Source of the DNA: Tenrec ecaudatus
Lineage: Eukaryota > Chordata > Mammalia > Afrosoricida > Tenrecidae
Direction: 5' to 3'
Length of the DNA stretch: 64,000 nt
Assembly: GCF_050624435.1 (NCBI RefSeq)
Contig: NC_134536.1
Location: 129,836,758 to 129,900,757 of the forward strand
In this document: piece after piece, positions 25,650-36,372 of the stretch
How positions within the stretch are numbered: the stretch's first letter is position 1
Layout: every line of letters starts with the position of its first letter
Made by a program: the position numbers and the translations under genes
Notes under the pieces: generated by a model
Database searches by the model: none
What the model was told of the DNA's origin: nothing
The model's input: the letters and a program-made list of their open reading frames with translations, nothing else

Positions 25650-25830
25650 AGTGTGCTTTGGAGCCCTGGCTGCTAACTGCAAGGTCGGCAGCTCGAAACC
25701 ACAAGCTGCTCCAAGGGAGAAAGAGGAGGCTTTCTACTCCCGCAAAGAGTGACAGTCTCAGAAACCCCCAGGGGACGTTCCCCCCGGTCCTGTGGGGTCA
25801 CTACGAGTTGGGGCCGACCCAGTGGCAGTG
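25650..25830 (+). repeat. AfroSINE
   Basis: Plus copy with gctaactgcaaggtcggcag, gaggctttctactcccgcaa and a diverged tail near 25805. Confidence 0.88.
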
Positions 25831-26084
25831 GCACAGCAAGGGGAAGGAGGGGTGTCAGTGTCCCCAGAGGAACCAAGGTTAGATGCAAGGAGGAACTCAG
25901 GGTTGTAGACCACAGAGTCTGGGCTGCTTTTGTTGGGAATCTTTACAGAGAGCCAAGATCCCCATGGCCTGGGTTCCAGGAGGACCTGCCAGGACTTGTC
26001 TGCTAGCTGTGGGTAGTCGAGTAAGGGAAGCTGATCCACAGGTGGGCGCGCAGGAATCTTAAAAGACACAAGGCATTACGATAT

Positions 26085-26480
26085 TTGCTTACAATTTTCT
26101 GTGAACTGAGTGACGGTTTAAAGACCATCACGTTTACACCGAACCAGAACCATTCCTACGCATCATCTTGTTTCGGCTCATTCACTGCAGCCCCCTCAGG
26201 ATTACACCCGTTTCCATGCCCCTTTGTCCTCTTCTCCCAGCCAGCTGAACTCTGTCCCGTGGTAGATGCTGCCCTTTGATCTTAGGGAGTTAATTCTCTG
26301 GGTGTGCCCCTCACTGGTGCTATTGTCCGTCTTAGACACCTGTCTATTGTTTGGCTGGAGATGTAGCCACCACCACCCCCTGCATTGTTTCCCACCTGAA
26401 GGGTGACCACGGGCTCTGGTCTTAGGAGTTCTACCAGGTTCTATCCAACCCGTGAGCTTGGTGTCTTAGGATTTGGGGTC
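26085..26480 (-). repeat. RTE-type LINE fragment
   Basis: Reverse fragment with cgtttccatgcccctttgtc, agctgaactctgtcccgtgg and cttagacacctgtctattg; parallels the fragments at 15770-16080 and 39540-39900. Confidence 0.45.
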
Positions 26481-26749
26481 TTGCCCCACATTTTATCAAA
26501 TTCTGTCCAGAAACTCTCCTAGTGCTGCTGTAACAGAACTATGGAAGTGTTCTATAAGAAGATGCTTTGGGCTTAACAGGGCAGGAAGGCTAGAAGTCTG
26601 AATTTGGTGCGTGGCTCGAGGGCAGGATTCGGAACCTCATGCCCACAGGTCCTACAAGAACCGCCGAATCAGCAATACCAGCTATCATCACACCTCACCC
26701 AAGAGTGGCCATTGGCGGCCATCACACCAGGGATGAGTTAATGAAACAC

Positions 26750-27080
26750 AGCAGGCTAATTATGGAAAGTGCCACGGCCTGCCAAAGGAACCGACATCTG
26801 TTTTGGAGGAGGCACAGCCAGAATGCTCCTTAGCAGCCAGGATGACGAGACTGGGTCTCACACACTTTGGACGTGTTGTCAGGAGAGACCAATCCCCGGA
26901 GAAGGACATCACGCTTGGTCAAGTCCAGGGCTAGTGAGGAAGAGGAGGGCCCCCGGACACGATGGATTGATCCAGTGGCTGCTCAGGGCTTCCTTCTGTT
27001 GTACACAGGTTATGGTGAGTTCGAAACAGACTCCACAGGACAGCACCCTATAGCACCCAGCAACCACAAGCTGTCAGGTG
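26750..27080 (+). pseudogene. RTE-type LINE ORF remnant (C-terminal end)
   Basis: Between frames one can read a FGRVV-like start (tttggacgtgttgtcagga, 26867 on), a basic Arg/Gly stretch and PRTRWID (about 26955), the usual C-terminal pattern of RTE reverse-transcriptase ORFs. Frames shift, so it is dead. The downstream ORF end shares its last bases with AfroSINE tails. Confidence 0.5.
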
Positions 27081-27189
27081 ATCCTGCTGGGTGGCTCATG
27101 CTGTGAAAAATGTCCACTGGCTCTCTGTAGACAAAGATCCCCGGGCCCTCAGTCTAGGGGACCCGGGGGGGGGGGCACCTTCACTCGTT

Positions 27190-27555
27190 GTCTCGGATTA
27201 CCTACTACCACTGCCTTCCAGTCAAATCCAACTCAAAGCCACCCTGTTTAAGGGTTTCCGGACTTACAACAGCCGTTCTCCACCTTCGGAAGGCTATAGC
27301 CCTTTCATGCAGTTCCTCATGTGGTGGTGACCCCCCAGCCATAACATGATTTCCGTTGCTACCTCATCACTGTCATGTTGACACTGTGATGACTATGAAA
27401 GGGTTGTTCAGCCCCCACAGGGGCCGAGACTGCAGGTTGAGAACCGCTGCATTACAGGGTCAGCTAGCATGGTCGTCTTTCTCCCTCCAGAGGCGGGTGG
27501 GTTTGAACCATAGACCTTGAGGTTAGGAGCCCGCCCCTATCGCACAGGGCCAGCA
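27190..27555 (-). repeat. AfroSINE interrupted by SPIN
   Basis: The tail half is at 27190-27269 (ctgccttccagtcaaatcca) and the head half at 27450-27555 (ccatagaccttgaggttagg). The 180 bp between them is a SPIN element. Rejoined, the halves give one ordinary reverse AfroSINE. Confidence 0.85.
27270..27449 (-). mobile_element. SPIN-type hAT transposon inside an AfroSINE (180 bp)
   Basis: The right end AGGTTGAGAACCGCTG (27434-27449) is canonical; the left end CAGCCGTTCTCCACCT differs slightly. Inside are catgcagttcctcatgtggt and gctacctcatcactgtcatg. Flanks acttacaa and cattacag share a TTACA core, consistent with a decayed 8-bp duplication. Confidence 0.88.
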
Positions 27556-27639
27556 GTCGTCCTTAGTTCCTTGGTGATCTTGTGGCCTCTTTCTTCCTCT
27601 GCCGGTGCTGGTTTGGCTCTGTCTGTGCTGTCCCTTATG

Positions 27640-28665
27640 AGTAAACAGTGACCAAGCTCAGGACAGACTACACAGACGGCCTCGGGAGTGTGATTGGTCA
27701 GGAAAACCACGGGTCTGGGATAGGATTCCAGTACCTCATTCGGGGGCTAGGGGCACAGTTCGGTCCAGATCAGATAGAGATTCACCTCCTACCTCTCTTC
27801 CCCCACAGCAGCTTCATCCCAAAGTCAAGTCCCTCTCCCACCCATTCCCCCAGGGCAGGCCGGAAAAACCACCCATGATGCTCCAGGCCACAGAGCAGAG
27901 ATGCCCGCAGAACTGCAGCCAGTGTTTCTGCCACCTTTCTGAAGCAAGAGCCCCAGTCCCAGGCCTAGGGACACCCCCCCCCAGGCAGAAGGTCCCTTTT
28001 TGGCTTAACCACAGCCCAAACTACACGGTGCACCCCTTTGAGAGAGGAGCCTGTGATGGGAGGGGGAGGGGGACGGGTCAGGGTGGGCCAGAGCTAGAGG
28101 AAAGCCCTGCAGAGAACAGGCCAGCAGGAGGTGAGAGCGAGATCAGCTGGATGTGTATAGACTGCTAGGCTCCACCACACACCGCCCTCCCTTCTGGGGC
28201 GGGTGGGGGGTGTGTGAGCAGTGGAACTCGTGACTCATCCCAGCCCCCTGCCCCAGGCCCTGGTCTGCTCCTCCGCTTGGCAGTGGGGACAGGTTGTACT
28301 CTGAGAAACCACAAGAGGAAGTTTAGAGAGCACTAGGGTGGGGAAAGTTCTGGGCCCCAAGCCAAGTTTCTCTCCCCCTACCCCCCACCAAGCGGAGGTG
28401 TGTTTATCTTGCCTACAAAGACATTTAAATTTTAAACTAGTTTCTAGAAGGTGCCAAGACCCTCCCTATACCAGCGGGTGGCCAGGGACATCCCTAAAAA
28501 TGGGGTAGGCGTTGACCTTCACTGGGATTCCCAAAAGCCGCCTTTTCTCCTCTGTCCCCAAGTCACCTTGTATCCCCAAGTCCAGACGGACCTCTGCACT
28601 GGCCATGTTGGAGCTGAACACAGCTGCCAAGGAGCCCTGCCTTTATCTTATCTGCCTTTTCTCCT
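27640..28665. other. Low-repeat intronic block, candidate regulatory DNA
   Basis: Unique-looking sequence with T-rich patches (cctacaaagacatttaaatt at about 28412) and GATA-type sites: gtttatcttgcc near 28403 and the paired TTATCTTATCTG at about 28643. No exon is supported. Confidence 0.35.
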
Positions 28666-28669
28666 TCCG

Positions 28670-28778
28670 TGTTCATACTTGGGCTTAGTAAATGCCTGCA
28701 CCCCCCATTCACCATGAAGAAACAGAGGCCCAGAAAGGCTAAGGAACGTGCCTGGGGTCACACAGCTAGTAAGAAACA
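28670..28778 (+). repeat. MIR
   Basis: Clear MIR core: gaaacagaggcccagaaagg, ctaaggaacgtgcctggggt and cacacagctagtaag. The AfroSINE at 28782 begins directly after it. Confidence 0.85.
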
Positions 28779-28781
28779 GAG

Positions 28782-28968
28782 GACCCTGGTGGTGTAGTGG
28801 TTAACGTGTCAAGCTGCTATCCTCAAGGTCCGAAGTTTGAAGCCACTAGCTGCTTCACGGGAGACACACAGGGTAAAGAGTTACAACCTGGAAAACCCAC
28901 AGGCAGTTCTCCCCTGTCCTGTAGGGTCGCTCTGAGTTAGAATGGACCATGGCTGTGCGTTTGGTGTG
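28782..28968 (+). repeat. AfroSINE
   Basis: Nearly complete plus copy: accctggtggtgtagtggtt, ctatcctcaaggtccgaagt, gggtcgctctgagttagaat. Confidence 0.93.
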
Positions 28969-29189
28969 GAGTTCAAGCTGTTTGCTTCTACACCACCCTT
29001 TCCTCAACACTCCAGATTCTGCCCCGAGTAGTAGGGAGGCTGAGATCTAGACACGACACCGCCTGTGTGGGCACAAGAGGGCTCCAGAGCAGACTCGGAA
29101 GGGGATTTTTGGCTCTCTAATTCACCTTGAGGAAACCAGAACCCAGGCCAAAGCCACTGCCCTTGAGGCTAAGCCCTGACTCTTAACCA

Positions 29190-29265
29190 CCCCATAGGAC
29201 AGGGGAGAACCACCCCATGGGGTTTGCCAGACTGTACAGATTCCTGGAAGTAGGACTTAAGCCCG
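29190..29265 (-). repeat. AfroSINE fragment
   Basis: Middle part only, reversed: cataggacaggggagaacca then atggggtttgccagactgta. Confidence 0.6.
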
Positions 29266-29311
29266 GGTCCCTTTGAAAAAGGAAAGCTACTGAATGCATC
29301 GACAGCGGATG

Positions 29312-29326
29312 GCAGCAGGGGGCAGC
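29312..29326 (+). promoter_or_regulatory. CTCF-like motif
   Basis: GCAGCAGGGGGCAGC matches the CTCF core in plus orientation. It is in non-repeat sequence. Motif evidence only. Confidence 0.4.
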
Positions 29327-29624
29327 AGGGGAAGCCAGAGAGGCCCGCTGAGAGCCAGCAGGGAGAAGATTGAAGACGCTGTGTGGTAGCTGGAGTCACA
29401 GATCTGAACTGATTGCTCTGGGGTGGGTGAAGGGATTGATGGGAGCCTCGGAGAAGCAGAATTTCCAAAGTGCACAAGAACTTTCTAGCAAGTAATTGCC
29501 CAATGCCCTGGGAGTCTTGAGCAGATGCTGGAGGAGGGGCCCCTCAGTCTCTAACCCTCCAGTATAATGACCAGCAGCCCTGCTTACAGATGAGATTGTG
29601 GCCCAAGAGTGTGTCTTTGTAAAA

Positions 29625-30960
29625 TTCTTTTTTTTAAATTTTTATGGTGACTCGAGTGAAGGGTTACAAAAGAAATCAGGTTTCATTCAGTGGTTTTATT
29701 GACAGGAAATTCTCACATCATACAATTCAATAGTTCGATCCTATTGAGAAGAGTTTTGCAGTCACCACCACGGGTCAGTTTGAGAACATTTTCGTCATTC
29801 TTGTTCGCATGAGTATTAGCTCCCCATTACCCCACCCATCCTGTCATTCCCCCAAGGAACCATTAACCCAGTCACTGTCTAGATTTACGAAGTCTGGGTT
29901 TCCTATACTGAGAAACATTAAAGAAATAAATCAACGGGGATAACAAAGTAAAACAGATTAAAAACCTCAATGGGAAAGAAAGCAAAAAATATTTAAAGCT
30001 AGAAGAAATTCAAATGGACCATAAGGGAGATCAAATGATAGGGTGCTAAATTTTTACCAAACTGCAGCTCCAGCAATCTCCTTTCCAATGCATTCTGCAT
30101 GTTAACAAGGCTCCTCACTTCCCTGGTCTGCGGTCAGAGGGGTTCACCAGGAGCCTAATCCACATCTATCCCCCCTTTTTAAGAAAGTGAAACTGCTTTA
30201 AAATGGGTCAATGGGGAGATCAAATGATATTGGATTTTGACCCAGCTATGTCGGCCATCATCAGCTTTACGATGCTCTCTGATAGCAGGGCCGTTCGTTC
30301 CCAGCCTTCAACTGTGATCAAAGAGGCTTAATCCATGTGTGGACCCTGAAAATGGATTTTGGGCTTCCACTGTCCTCCATAACCTGCAAGTCAGCAGTTC
30401 AAAATTTAAGCTTGCATATCATTCCCTCCTTTAGATTTGGATTATATTCTTTATAATTCTTGGATCACAGAGGCTGGTGTGCATCTTCCATGTAGACTTA
30501 GTGGATGCCTCACTTAGATGGCTGCTTGTTTGTAAACGAGCCTTTAAGACCCCAGATGCTATTCTTTCTGATAGCTGGGCACCGTCTGCTTTTTTCACCA
30601 CACTGTTCTGTATCTTCAGTGGACTCTTCATGAGGGTGAGCATCAAACCGCCAGGAATTGAGTTTTTATTCAACAATCCACATGCGTTTTCTTTCACGAC
30701 ATAGGTTGCAATCCCCAGAATGTATCCTCTGGCGTCCCACTTCCTTCCTCTTGCCTGTTTCCATCCCTCCTCCTCTCCCAACCCTTCCTGCCTTCTGAAC
30801 TTGATGGCAGATGCTTCCCATGGGGTCTCACATAGTTGACTGTCCTAAGGAGTGCATGGCTCCTGGGTGTTCTTGTTCCTTTGCACACCCATCTACTGCT
30901 TGACTGATTGTGGAGGAGGGCTAACAGCCACAGTAGTGGGTTCCCCCAGTCTCTCCCCCA
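29625..30960 (-). repeat. RTE-type LINE, older copy, 3' portion
   Basis: A reverse copy of more than 1.3 kb. It shares blocks with the 46-47 and 49-51 kb copies: ggctggtgtgcatcttccat, gatggctgcttgtttgtaaa, gatagctgggcaccgtctgc, agggtgagcatcaaaccgcc. It is diverged and has no intact ORF. Confidence 0.6.
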
Positions 30961-31204
30961 CCAGGATGCCTGTTAATGATTTTGAGTTTCCCACGTTTTT
31001 CTCCCGCCCTAGCTACAACCTTCAAATGAGATCCCGTTTAGAAGGGTCAGTCCATAGTAGTCACCCCGAGCAGCATCTAGTTCTTCTGATCGTGGAAGTT
31101 GAGGTTTGAAGTTAAGGTCTGCAAGTTGTTGTCATTTGTCTTTGACTAACCACCACCCCCCCAACCCGGGTGTCTTTTAGATGAGTCTGTAGGTAAGTTG
31201 GACT

Positions 31205-31540
31205 GGGTACGCACAGGTCTTATTTAGCTTTACTTTTTATTTATTGTAACTTGGGTGAAAGTTTTGCAGAGCAAATTGCTTTCCGGGCCAGTGGCTTGTG
31301 CACCTTTTGTTCTGTGACACTGATCACACACAGCCCCTGTGACCGCCTGATCCCACTTCCTCCCGGTGCTTCCTGTTTACGGCCCCCTCCCCTCCTCTCC
31401 TCTCCCATCCGGCCTGCTGCGCTCCATCCCCTGCCGATGCTGAACTGCTCGCCTCTGGTTGACGGCTCTCGGATGCTGCTCTTTTACTTTTATGGGTTAC
31501 CCTCACTTTAGTGCAAGAGAAAGCTTGAAAGCCTTTATCA
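31205..31540 (-). repeat. RTE-type LINE, 3' end
   Basis: Starts with a ttactttttatttattgtaa stretch, then gggtgaaagttttgcagagc, the reversed 3' end I associate with the elephant-type RTE1 family. Flanked downstream by an AfroSINE. Confidence 0.55.
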
Positions 31541-31600
31541 GCCATTTAAAAGGCGGCCATTTAAAAGTCGGGCTTGGTTCAGAAGCCCCACAGTGACATA

Positions 31601-31785
31601 CAGGGCCCAGGGAGGCATAGTGGCGACGCATTGGGCTGCTGGCTACAAGGTCAGCAGTTCGAAACCTGCCACGCCTCGGAGAGAAGGGCGGGGCTTTCTT
31701 ACTCGTGAAGAATTACCGTCTCGATAACCCACAGGGGCAGTTCTGTGAGCTGTAGAGCCTCTTAGGAGTCAGTTGGCTGGATGTC
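31601..31785 (+). repeat. AfroSINE
   Basis: Plus copy: gaggcatagtggcgacgcat, ggctacaaggtcagcagttc, gataacccacaggggcagtt. Confidence 0.92.
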
Positions 31786-31849
31786 AGTGGGTCGGCCTGC
31801 GGGCCCCAGCTTCCTCGCCCATGGGCTCCCCCCGCCCCCAGGTCCGGGA

Positions 31850-32000
31850 GTTGTGCCCACGTGTCGAGTGTGCGCACACTGTCCACTAGGTGGCGCCGCC
31901 GCCCCGCGTGCTGCTCCACGTGCGCCTGGCTGGGGGAGAGCGCCACCTAGCGCTTCGGCGGCCGCCGGTGTGCGCGTGCGCGTGCGCGCCCCCAGCCCAG
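31850..32000. promoter_or_regulatory. CpG-rich spot with two inverted CTCF-like motifs
   Basis: CCACTAGGTGGCGCC at 31883-31897 on the plus strand and, on the minus strand, AGCGCTAGGTGGCGC at 31940-31954 face each other about 57 bp apart. CTAGGTGGCGC (31886-31896) and GCGCCACCTAG (31940-31950) are exact inverted 11-mers. CpGs are dense on both sides, and the block ends in alternating gtgtgcgcgtgcgcgtgcgc. Confidence 0.55.
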
Positions 32001-32340
32001 CCGTCTACACGTGGAGCTCAGAAAAGCCGTTTCTGACCCAGCCGAGCCCCCCAACAAAAAGCAAATAACGAGACGTGCGTGCCCATCGTTCCCCTCCAGC
32101 CTCACACCAGAGCCTGCAGGCAGGGCTGTCTGTCGTGGCTGCGCCCCCCCCCCCACTTTCTCTCGCTCCTTCCTGACCCTCCGCCCCGGAGACAGAAAGA
32201 GTTAGACCCACGTGCGAGACCATCTCATAGCGTTTTAGGGGCCTCGGAAGCCCCACTTCTCCCACCACGCCTGCAATGGCCCTCAGGACAGCCCCTCCTA
32301 AGGTGAGAGCAGAGGCCTAGGCAGGGCTCAGGAAGGCTGC

Positions 32341-32357
32341 GGGGGGGGGGGGGGGGG
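32341..32357. repeat. G17 homopolymer
   Basis: Uninterrupted run of 17 G. Confidence 0.9.
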
Positions 32358-32525
32358 GTTGCCTGGGCCGCCCATGGCCTGCCCTCCCCCACCCGCGCGC
32401 CGACAGTGCTGTGTGCGAGCCCCGTGTCCAGAGGGTGCTGTGGGGGGCGGGCCGGCCGGGCAAGCCTTCCATGTATGGTGCTGGGCATCTGGTAGGGCGC
32501 GCAGCCCGGTCCCCGCCCGCCCCCC

Positions 32526-32575
32526 AACACACACACACACACACTCACTCACTCACTCACTCACTCACTCACTCA
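32526..32575. repeat. (CA)n(CTCA)n compound microsatellite
   Basis: About 9 CA units followed by about 8 CTCA/ACTC units. Confidence 0.93.
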
Positions 32576-32584
32576 TGGGTTGGT

Positions 32585-32655
32585 AACAACTCCTTAGAGC
32601 GACCCCACAAACTGCCCCTGTGGGTTTCCACGATGTAACTTCCTCCCTAAGACCA
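32585..32655 (-). repeat. AfroSINE fragment
   Basis: Reversed 3' half: gcgaccccacaaactgcccc then tgtgggtttccacgatgta. The microsatellite replaces the tail. Confidence 0.7.
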
Positions 32656-32908
32656 GGCCTGGAGCGGTCAAACAATGGTGGAGCTGCAGGGGGTGGGCGG
32701 TGGGGCGGGCACCATGGTCCTGTAAAATCTGCTCAGGCAACCACTGAGTGGCTGAGAGCCTGTGCTCCCCAGACAGGAACCCCCCCAGGTGTGGGGGGTC
32801 GGCGGTGGCCTTGCGTTTGGAGGCTGAGTTTGCACCTCTGTGAAGTGGTAGTTCTCCCCAGAAGTTTGGGGTGCCCCTGTTTGGGGTGCTCAGGACTATG
32901 CTTTTGAC

Positions 32909-33093
32909 CAGGGGTGTCAAACTGGCACCCCGAAATAAATTGAATGAACATAGAAAAAAATGTTAGGAAGGAAATAGCACTTAGGGGAGATCGAGGCAAT
33001 ACCGTATGCACATTTTATTTCAGAGCATCATGGGCCACAAAAAATTACCTCGGGGGCTGCATGGGGCCTGCAGGCCGCCAGTTTGACACCCTG
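32909..33093. mobile_element. Second hAT-like MITE, not SPIN (185 bp)
   Basis: The left end CAGGGGTGTCAAACTGGC and the right end, reversed, CAGGGTGTCAAACTGGC form inverted terminal repeats of about 17 bp. The interior (agcatcatgggccacaaaaa, gggcctgcaggccgcc) has the ggccgc pattern of hAT MITEs known in other mammals. No 8-bp duplication is clear (cttttgac against ctcgacca). Family not named. Confidence 0.75.
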
Positions 33094-33190
33094 CTCGACC
33101 AAGGAGGAGACTGAGGCATGGGGAATGAGGTGCAGAGGGGTATTAGAACCCGGGCAGTCCAGCTCCGGGGCCCTGCTCTCATGAGGTAAT
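33094..33190 (+). repeat. MIR fragment
   Basis: gaggagactgaggcatgggg then ttagaacccgggcagtccag follow the MIR 3' pattern. The hAT-like MITE ends at its left border. Confidence 0.5.
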
Positions 33191-33239
33191 AGCACAGAGC
33201 CCTGCCCAGCACCCACCAAGTCCTCAGGCGACAGCTGCT

Positions 33240-34640
33240 GCTAAGGAACATGCTGGCTCCCTCGCTCTCCCCCCCCCCCCCCGCACTGAACTCTGGAGGG
33301 TGGGCATGGGGCTGGCCTTGGGTGGGCGTAGGACCAGCTTGGTCTTCGTCATGCCACCCCTGGCTTCATTTCACCCTGCACACTCAAAAGTCCGCACAGA
33401 GCGATCTGGCCCATGGTCAGGCCGTTGGACGGGATCCTTGAAGTTGGGGCTGTCCCAGAAACTCCCAACTCCGGCCCCAGCTTTTTTTGTGTGCTCCAGC
33501 TTACCCCCCTCCCTCCCTCCCGCTCTGTTCTGCTCTGTTCTCTCCCCCTCGACACAGCTACCCCTCCCTGCCCCCCTCCCTGGGGTCCCCGAGTTCTGGG
33601 AAAGGAAGTGGGAGCAGGGGCCTCAGACAGATGCAGGCCTTGGGAGGAAAAGCCCATCCCGGGATCCAGCCAGAGGAGGAGGAGGAGGAGAGGCCTGGCC
33701 AGGGGGGTGGAGGATGAGGCTCCATCAGAGGCCCTCAGCTTGCCTGGCCCCAGGAAGGCATCTGTCTATTGTTCACAGACGCTTTCTTGTACTCCCCTTG
33801 ATTAAGCTCTCTGTGCTGGGTGCTGGGGACCGTTGTGAAGCCGGCTCAGGGGAGGTGTCTTCCTGTCTGGCAAGGGGCAAGCACAAAGCTGCCTTTGCAT
33901 GGTGGCAGGGAGGAGGGTCACCACCTCCCAGCAGCAGGCCCCTCACCCCCCCCCTTTTTTCCCTTCCCGTTTGGTCCTCTCCCCTCTAAGCGGTGTCTAG
34001 GACAAAACTGTAAACTTGGAACCGGTTCAGTGCGGGGTCTATTTTCATCGCAGGGAGGATCGTGGGGCCACTCTCAGATGGGCAGGGTGGCTGGACGCCG
34101 GCCAGGCTGTGGAACCTTCTCGTCTCTTCCAGCCCTCCTTCCTTCCTTTATCCTTCCTCCAGGCAGCTGCTACCTGCTGGTCCTGGGGACAGCCTGGATT
34201 TGGGCTTCTCGGCTTGTTTTCTTTTGACTTGACGTCCACGTCTCAGACGGCTGAGTTTTCCTCACAGGTCTCTTGCTCTCCAAGGACACGCAGGCCTTTT
34301 CCGCCCGGGCCTGGCCTCTTGGGTTGGAGCTCAGACCACTGGACAGCCAGCCAACTGTCAGCTCAGTCTTCACGGGCCCTGAGCATGCCCTCGTTTTTCC
34401 TGCTCTTCCTGGCCCAGCTTCTGGGAATCGTTTTTGGTGATCTGGGGGTGGGGGGTGTTCCCCGTGCACCCCCATGTCCTGCCCAGACACACAGCCTGAT
34501 AACAATATGGGTAATCAGAACGGCTTATCTTTACACCGCTCCGCCCCGTCCCAGGCACAGCCCTCAGTGTGTGTGTGTTCCTATTTATAGTTGCCGCCCA
34601 AGAGCTGTGATAAGTATTTACATGTTTATGTAGGCGACGT
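33240..34640. other. Low-repeat intronic block, candidate regulatory DNA
   Basis: Unique-looking sequence with a C14 tract at 33269-33282. GATA-type sites occur near 34498 (cctgataacaatatgg) and 34525 (ggcttatctttacac), and a conserved-looking cacagacgctttcttgtac near 33774. Plus-strand frames here overlap each other and lack paired splice sites. Confidence 0.35.
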
Positions 34641-34644
34641 GGGG

Positions 34645-34750
34645 GGGGGCACACTGGTTAAGCTCTTCAGCAGAAGTCAGGGTTTGAGCCCACTGGCCGT
34701 TCCTGGGGAGAAGAGACAAGAGACACGCTCTGTCTTGCCACCCACAGTGC
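34645..34750 (+). repeat. AfroSINE fragment
   Basis: ggcacactggttaagctctt then gggtttgagcccactggccg, plus orientation, 3' half diverged. Confidence 0.6.
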
Positions 34751-34919
34751 GCTCTCGAAGCTCCGTCTCCCTCAGTGCCCTCTGCTTCTCCGTGACGTTC
34801 CAAAGCTTACAGACCCGGCTCAAGATGATGGGGTTCTTTGTGGACATTAATAGGTGAAAGGTTACGACTCCACTGAGACGTGCTTGGGATACTGTTGCTC
34901 CTGCAGGACGTGACAGTAT

Positions 34920-35090
34920 TCTGTCACGGCCATTGAGTCATCATCTCTGCCCCAGAGTGACCATAAGGTAGAGAGGAACTGCCCCAGTGGGTTTCTGAGA
35001 AAATCTCATCTTTCTCCTGAGGAGCAGCTGGTGGATTTGAACTGCCAACCATTCAGTTAGCAGCCCGGCACTACACCACCAGGGATGCTA
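34920..35090 (-). repeat. AfroSINE
   Basis: Reverse copy: agaggaactgccccagtggg, ctgaggagcagctggtggat, actacaccaccagggatgc. Confidence 0.9.
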
Positions 35091-35094
35091 ATAA

Positions 35095-35900
35095 ATACCC
35101 ACAGGGCATTCCACCTGCTGTAGGCCTCACCTCCCCAAATTAAGTGCCCAGACATGCTCCCCCTCCACAAGCCAGTCCTTACCCCAAAGCTCTGAGCTTG
35201 CCCTGCTCTGTGAGCCTTACCAACACCGCGCCTCATGCTCGGGACACGTCGAGCAGACAGCTGGCAGGCCCACGCTCTGCGTCTGTGTGAAGGAGAATGG
35301 GTGAATGAAACACACTCGCACATATGTTTTGGGGGGTTCGTGTGTTGGGCTGAGTCCTTGGAGCATCCTGGACCCCTCAGGGCTCCTGACTGGAGCGTCT
35401 GGATTGTCTGTCTCCTGAGCCAAGCAAGACCGAAGGGAAGGAACCAGGAGGCCCCAGCAGGGAGGTCAGGTGCCCCACACGACCCAGGAAGTGGAAGTGG
35501 TGGCGGCAGCAAATGAGAGCTTTGCTGGGGCAGATGGCACCCCTGGGTGAGTCAGCCTGCCCACAGCCGCCCCCACTGAGGTGGTGGTGAATGGTGCAAA
35601 GAAGCCTCCACTCTATCCCCAACGCCCTCTGCCGCTTCTTTCTGCCCCTCCAGGCCCATGGCAGTGGCTGTAGGCAAACACCTGGGCAGTGGGTGGTTAA
35701 GCTGAGTCCTAGGGCCAGGCCTGCAGCCTTGGCCTTCACGTGAGGGCTGGAAACTCAGCTCTTCCACCAGAAAGGGGCAGCAGCCCCGGCCCGGGTGGCC
35801 AACACATCTGTCCAGCACAGTCACCCAGTGACCTTTCTCTGCCCAGTCCTCCCTTACGAAGGAGCTATGCCTTATGGGCAGCGCTGGGCTCCAAGTCAGT
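35095..35900. other. Intronic unique sequence
   Basis: No gene, RNA or repeat recognised between the AfroSINE and the CA tract. The minus-strand frames over 35057-35512 and 35377-35739 lack exon borders that pair with anything. Confidence 0.35.
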
Positions 35901-35908
35901 GGAACAGA

Positions 35909-35956
35909 CGCACGCGCGCGCGCACACACATACACACACACTCAAACACACACACA
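35909..35956. repeat. (CG/CA)n microsatellite
   Basis: CGCGCG passes into CACACA with minor interruptions; alternating purine-pyrimidine. Confidence 0.9.
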
Positions 35957-36069
35957 ATCCAAATGGCCAACAAGAGTTCATTCACATCAAGAAGAGTTGT
36001 ACAGTCATGATCACATCCATTTTAGAGCCCCATTATCTTTTGATTCCATATTTACACAAACTTTTCCAA

Positions 36070-36074
<5 letters not shown>

Positions 36075-36100
<26 letters not shown>
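36075..36100. repeat. (GT)n microsatellite
   Basis: 13 GT units. Confidence 0.93.
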
Positions 36101-36104
<4 letters not shown>

Positions 36105-36105
<1 letters not shown>

Positions 36106-36245
36106 TCATTGCCAGCTCTTCATTCCGACTCACAGGGACCCTCTCGAATGGAGTACAGCTGCTGCGACATCGCTCTCCTGTGGAGCGGTCAGTGGGTTCG
36201 ACCTGAAGCCGACCTTTTGGCTGGCAGCTGGGCACCACGCCACAC
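36105..36245 (-). repeat. AfroSINE
   Basis: Reverse copy, shortened: attgccagctcttcattccg, tcctgtggagcggtcagtgg, ttttggctggcagctgggca. Confidence 0.78.
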
Positions 36246-36254
36246 GGTCTCCTT

Positions 36255-36340
36255 TAAAACTTAAACAGCCTAGGAACACCCCCCCAGGGTGGTTCTCCCC
36301 GTTAGCAGGGGTCACTGTGAGTCAAAGATGAACTCCAACA
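36255..36340 (+). repeat. AfroSINE 3' fragment
   Basis: Plus-oriented 3' half only: ccagggtggttctccccgtt then ggtcactgtgagtcaaagat. Confidence 0.6.
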
Positions 36341-36372
36341 ATAGCGCATAACAGCATCCCTTTGAAAATCTC

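Noticed and set aside
26750-27080. Live reverse-transcriptase gene
   Set aside because: Only a broken C-terminal end of an RTE ORF is present, spread over several frames.
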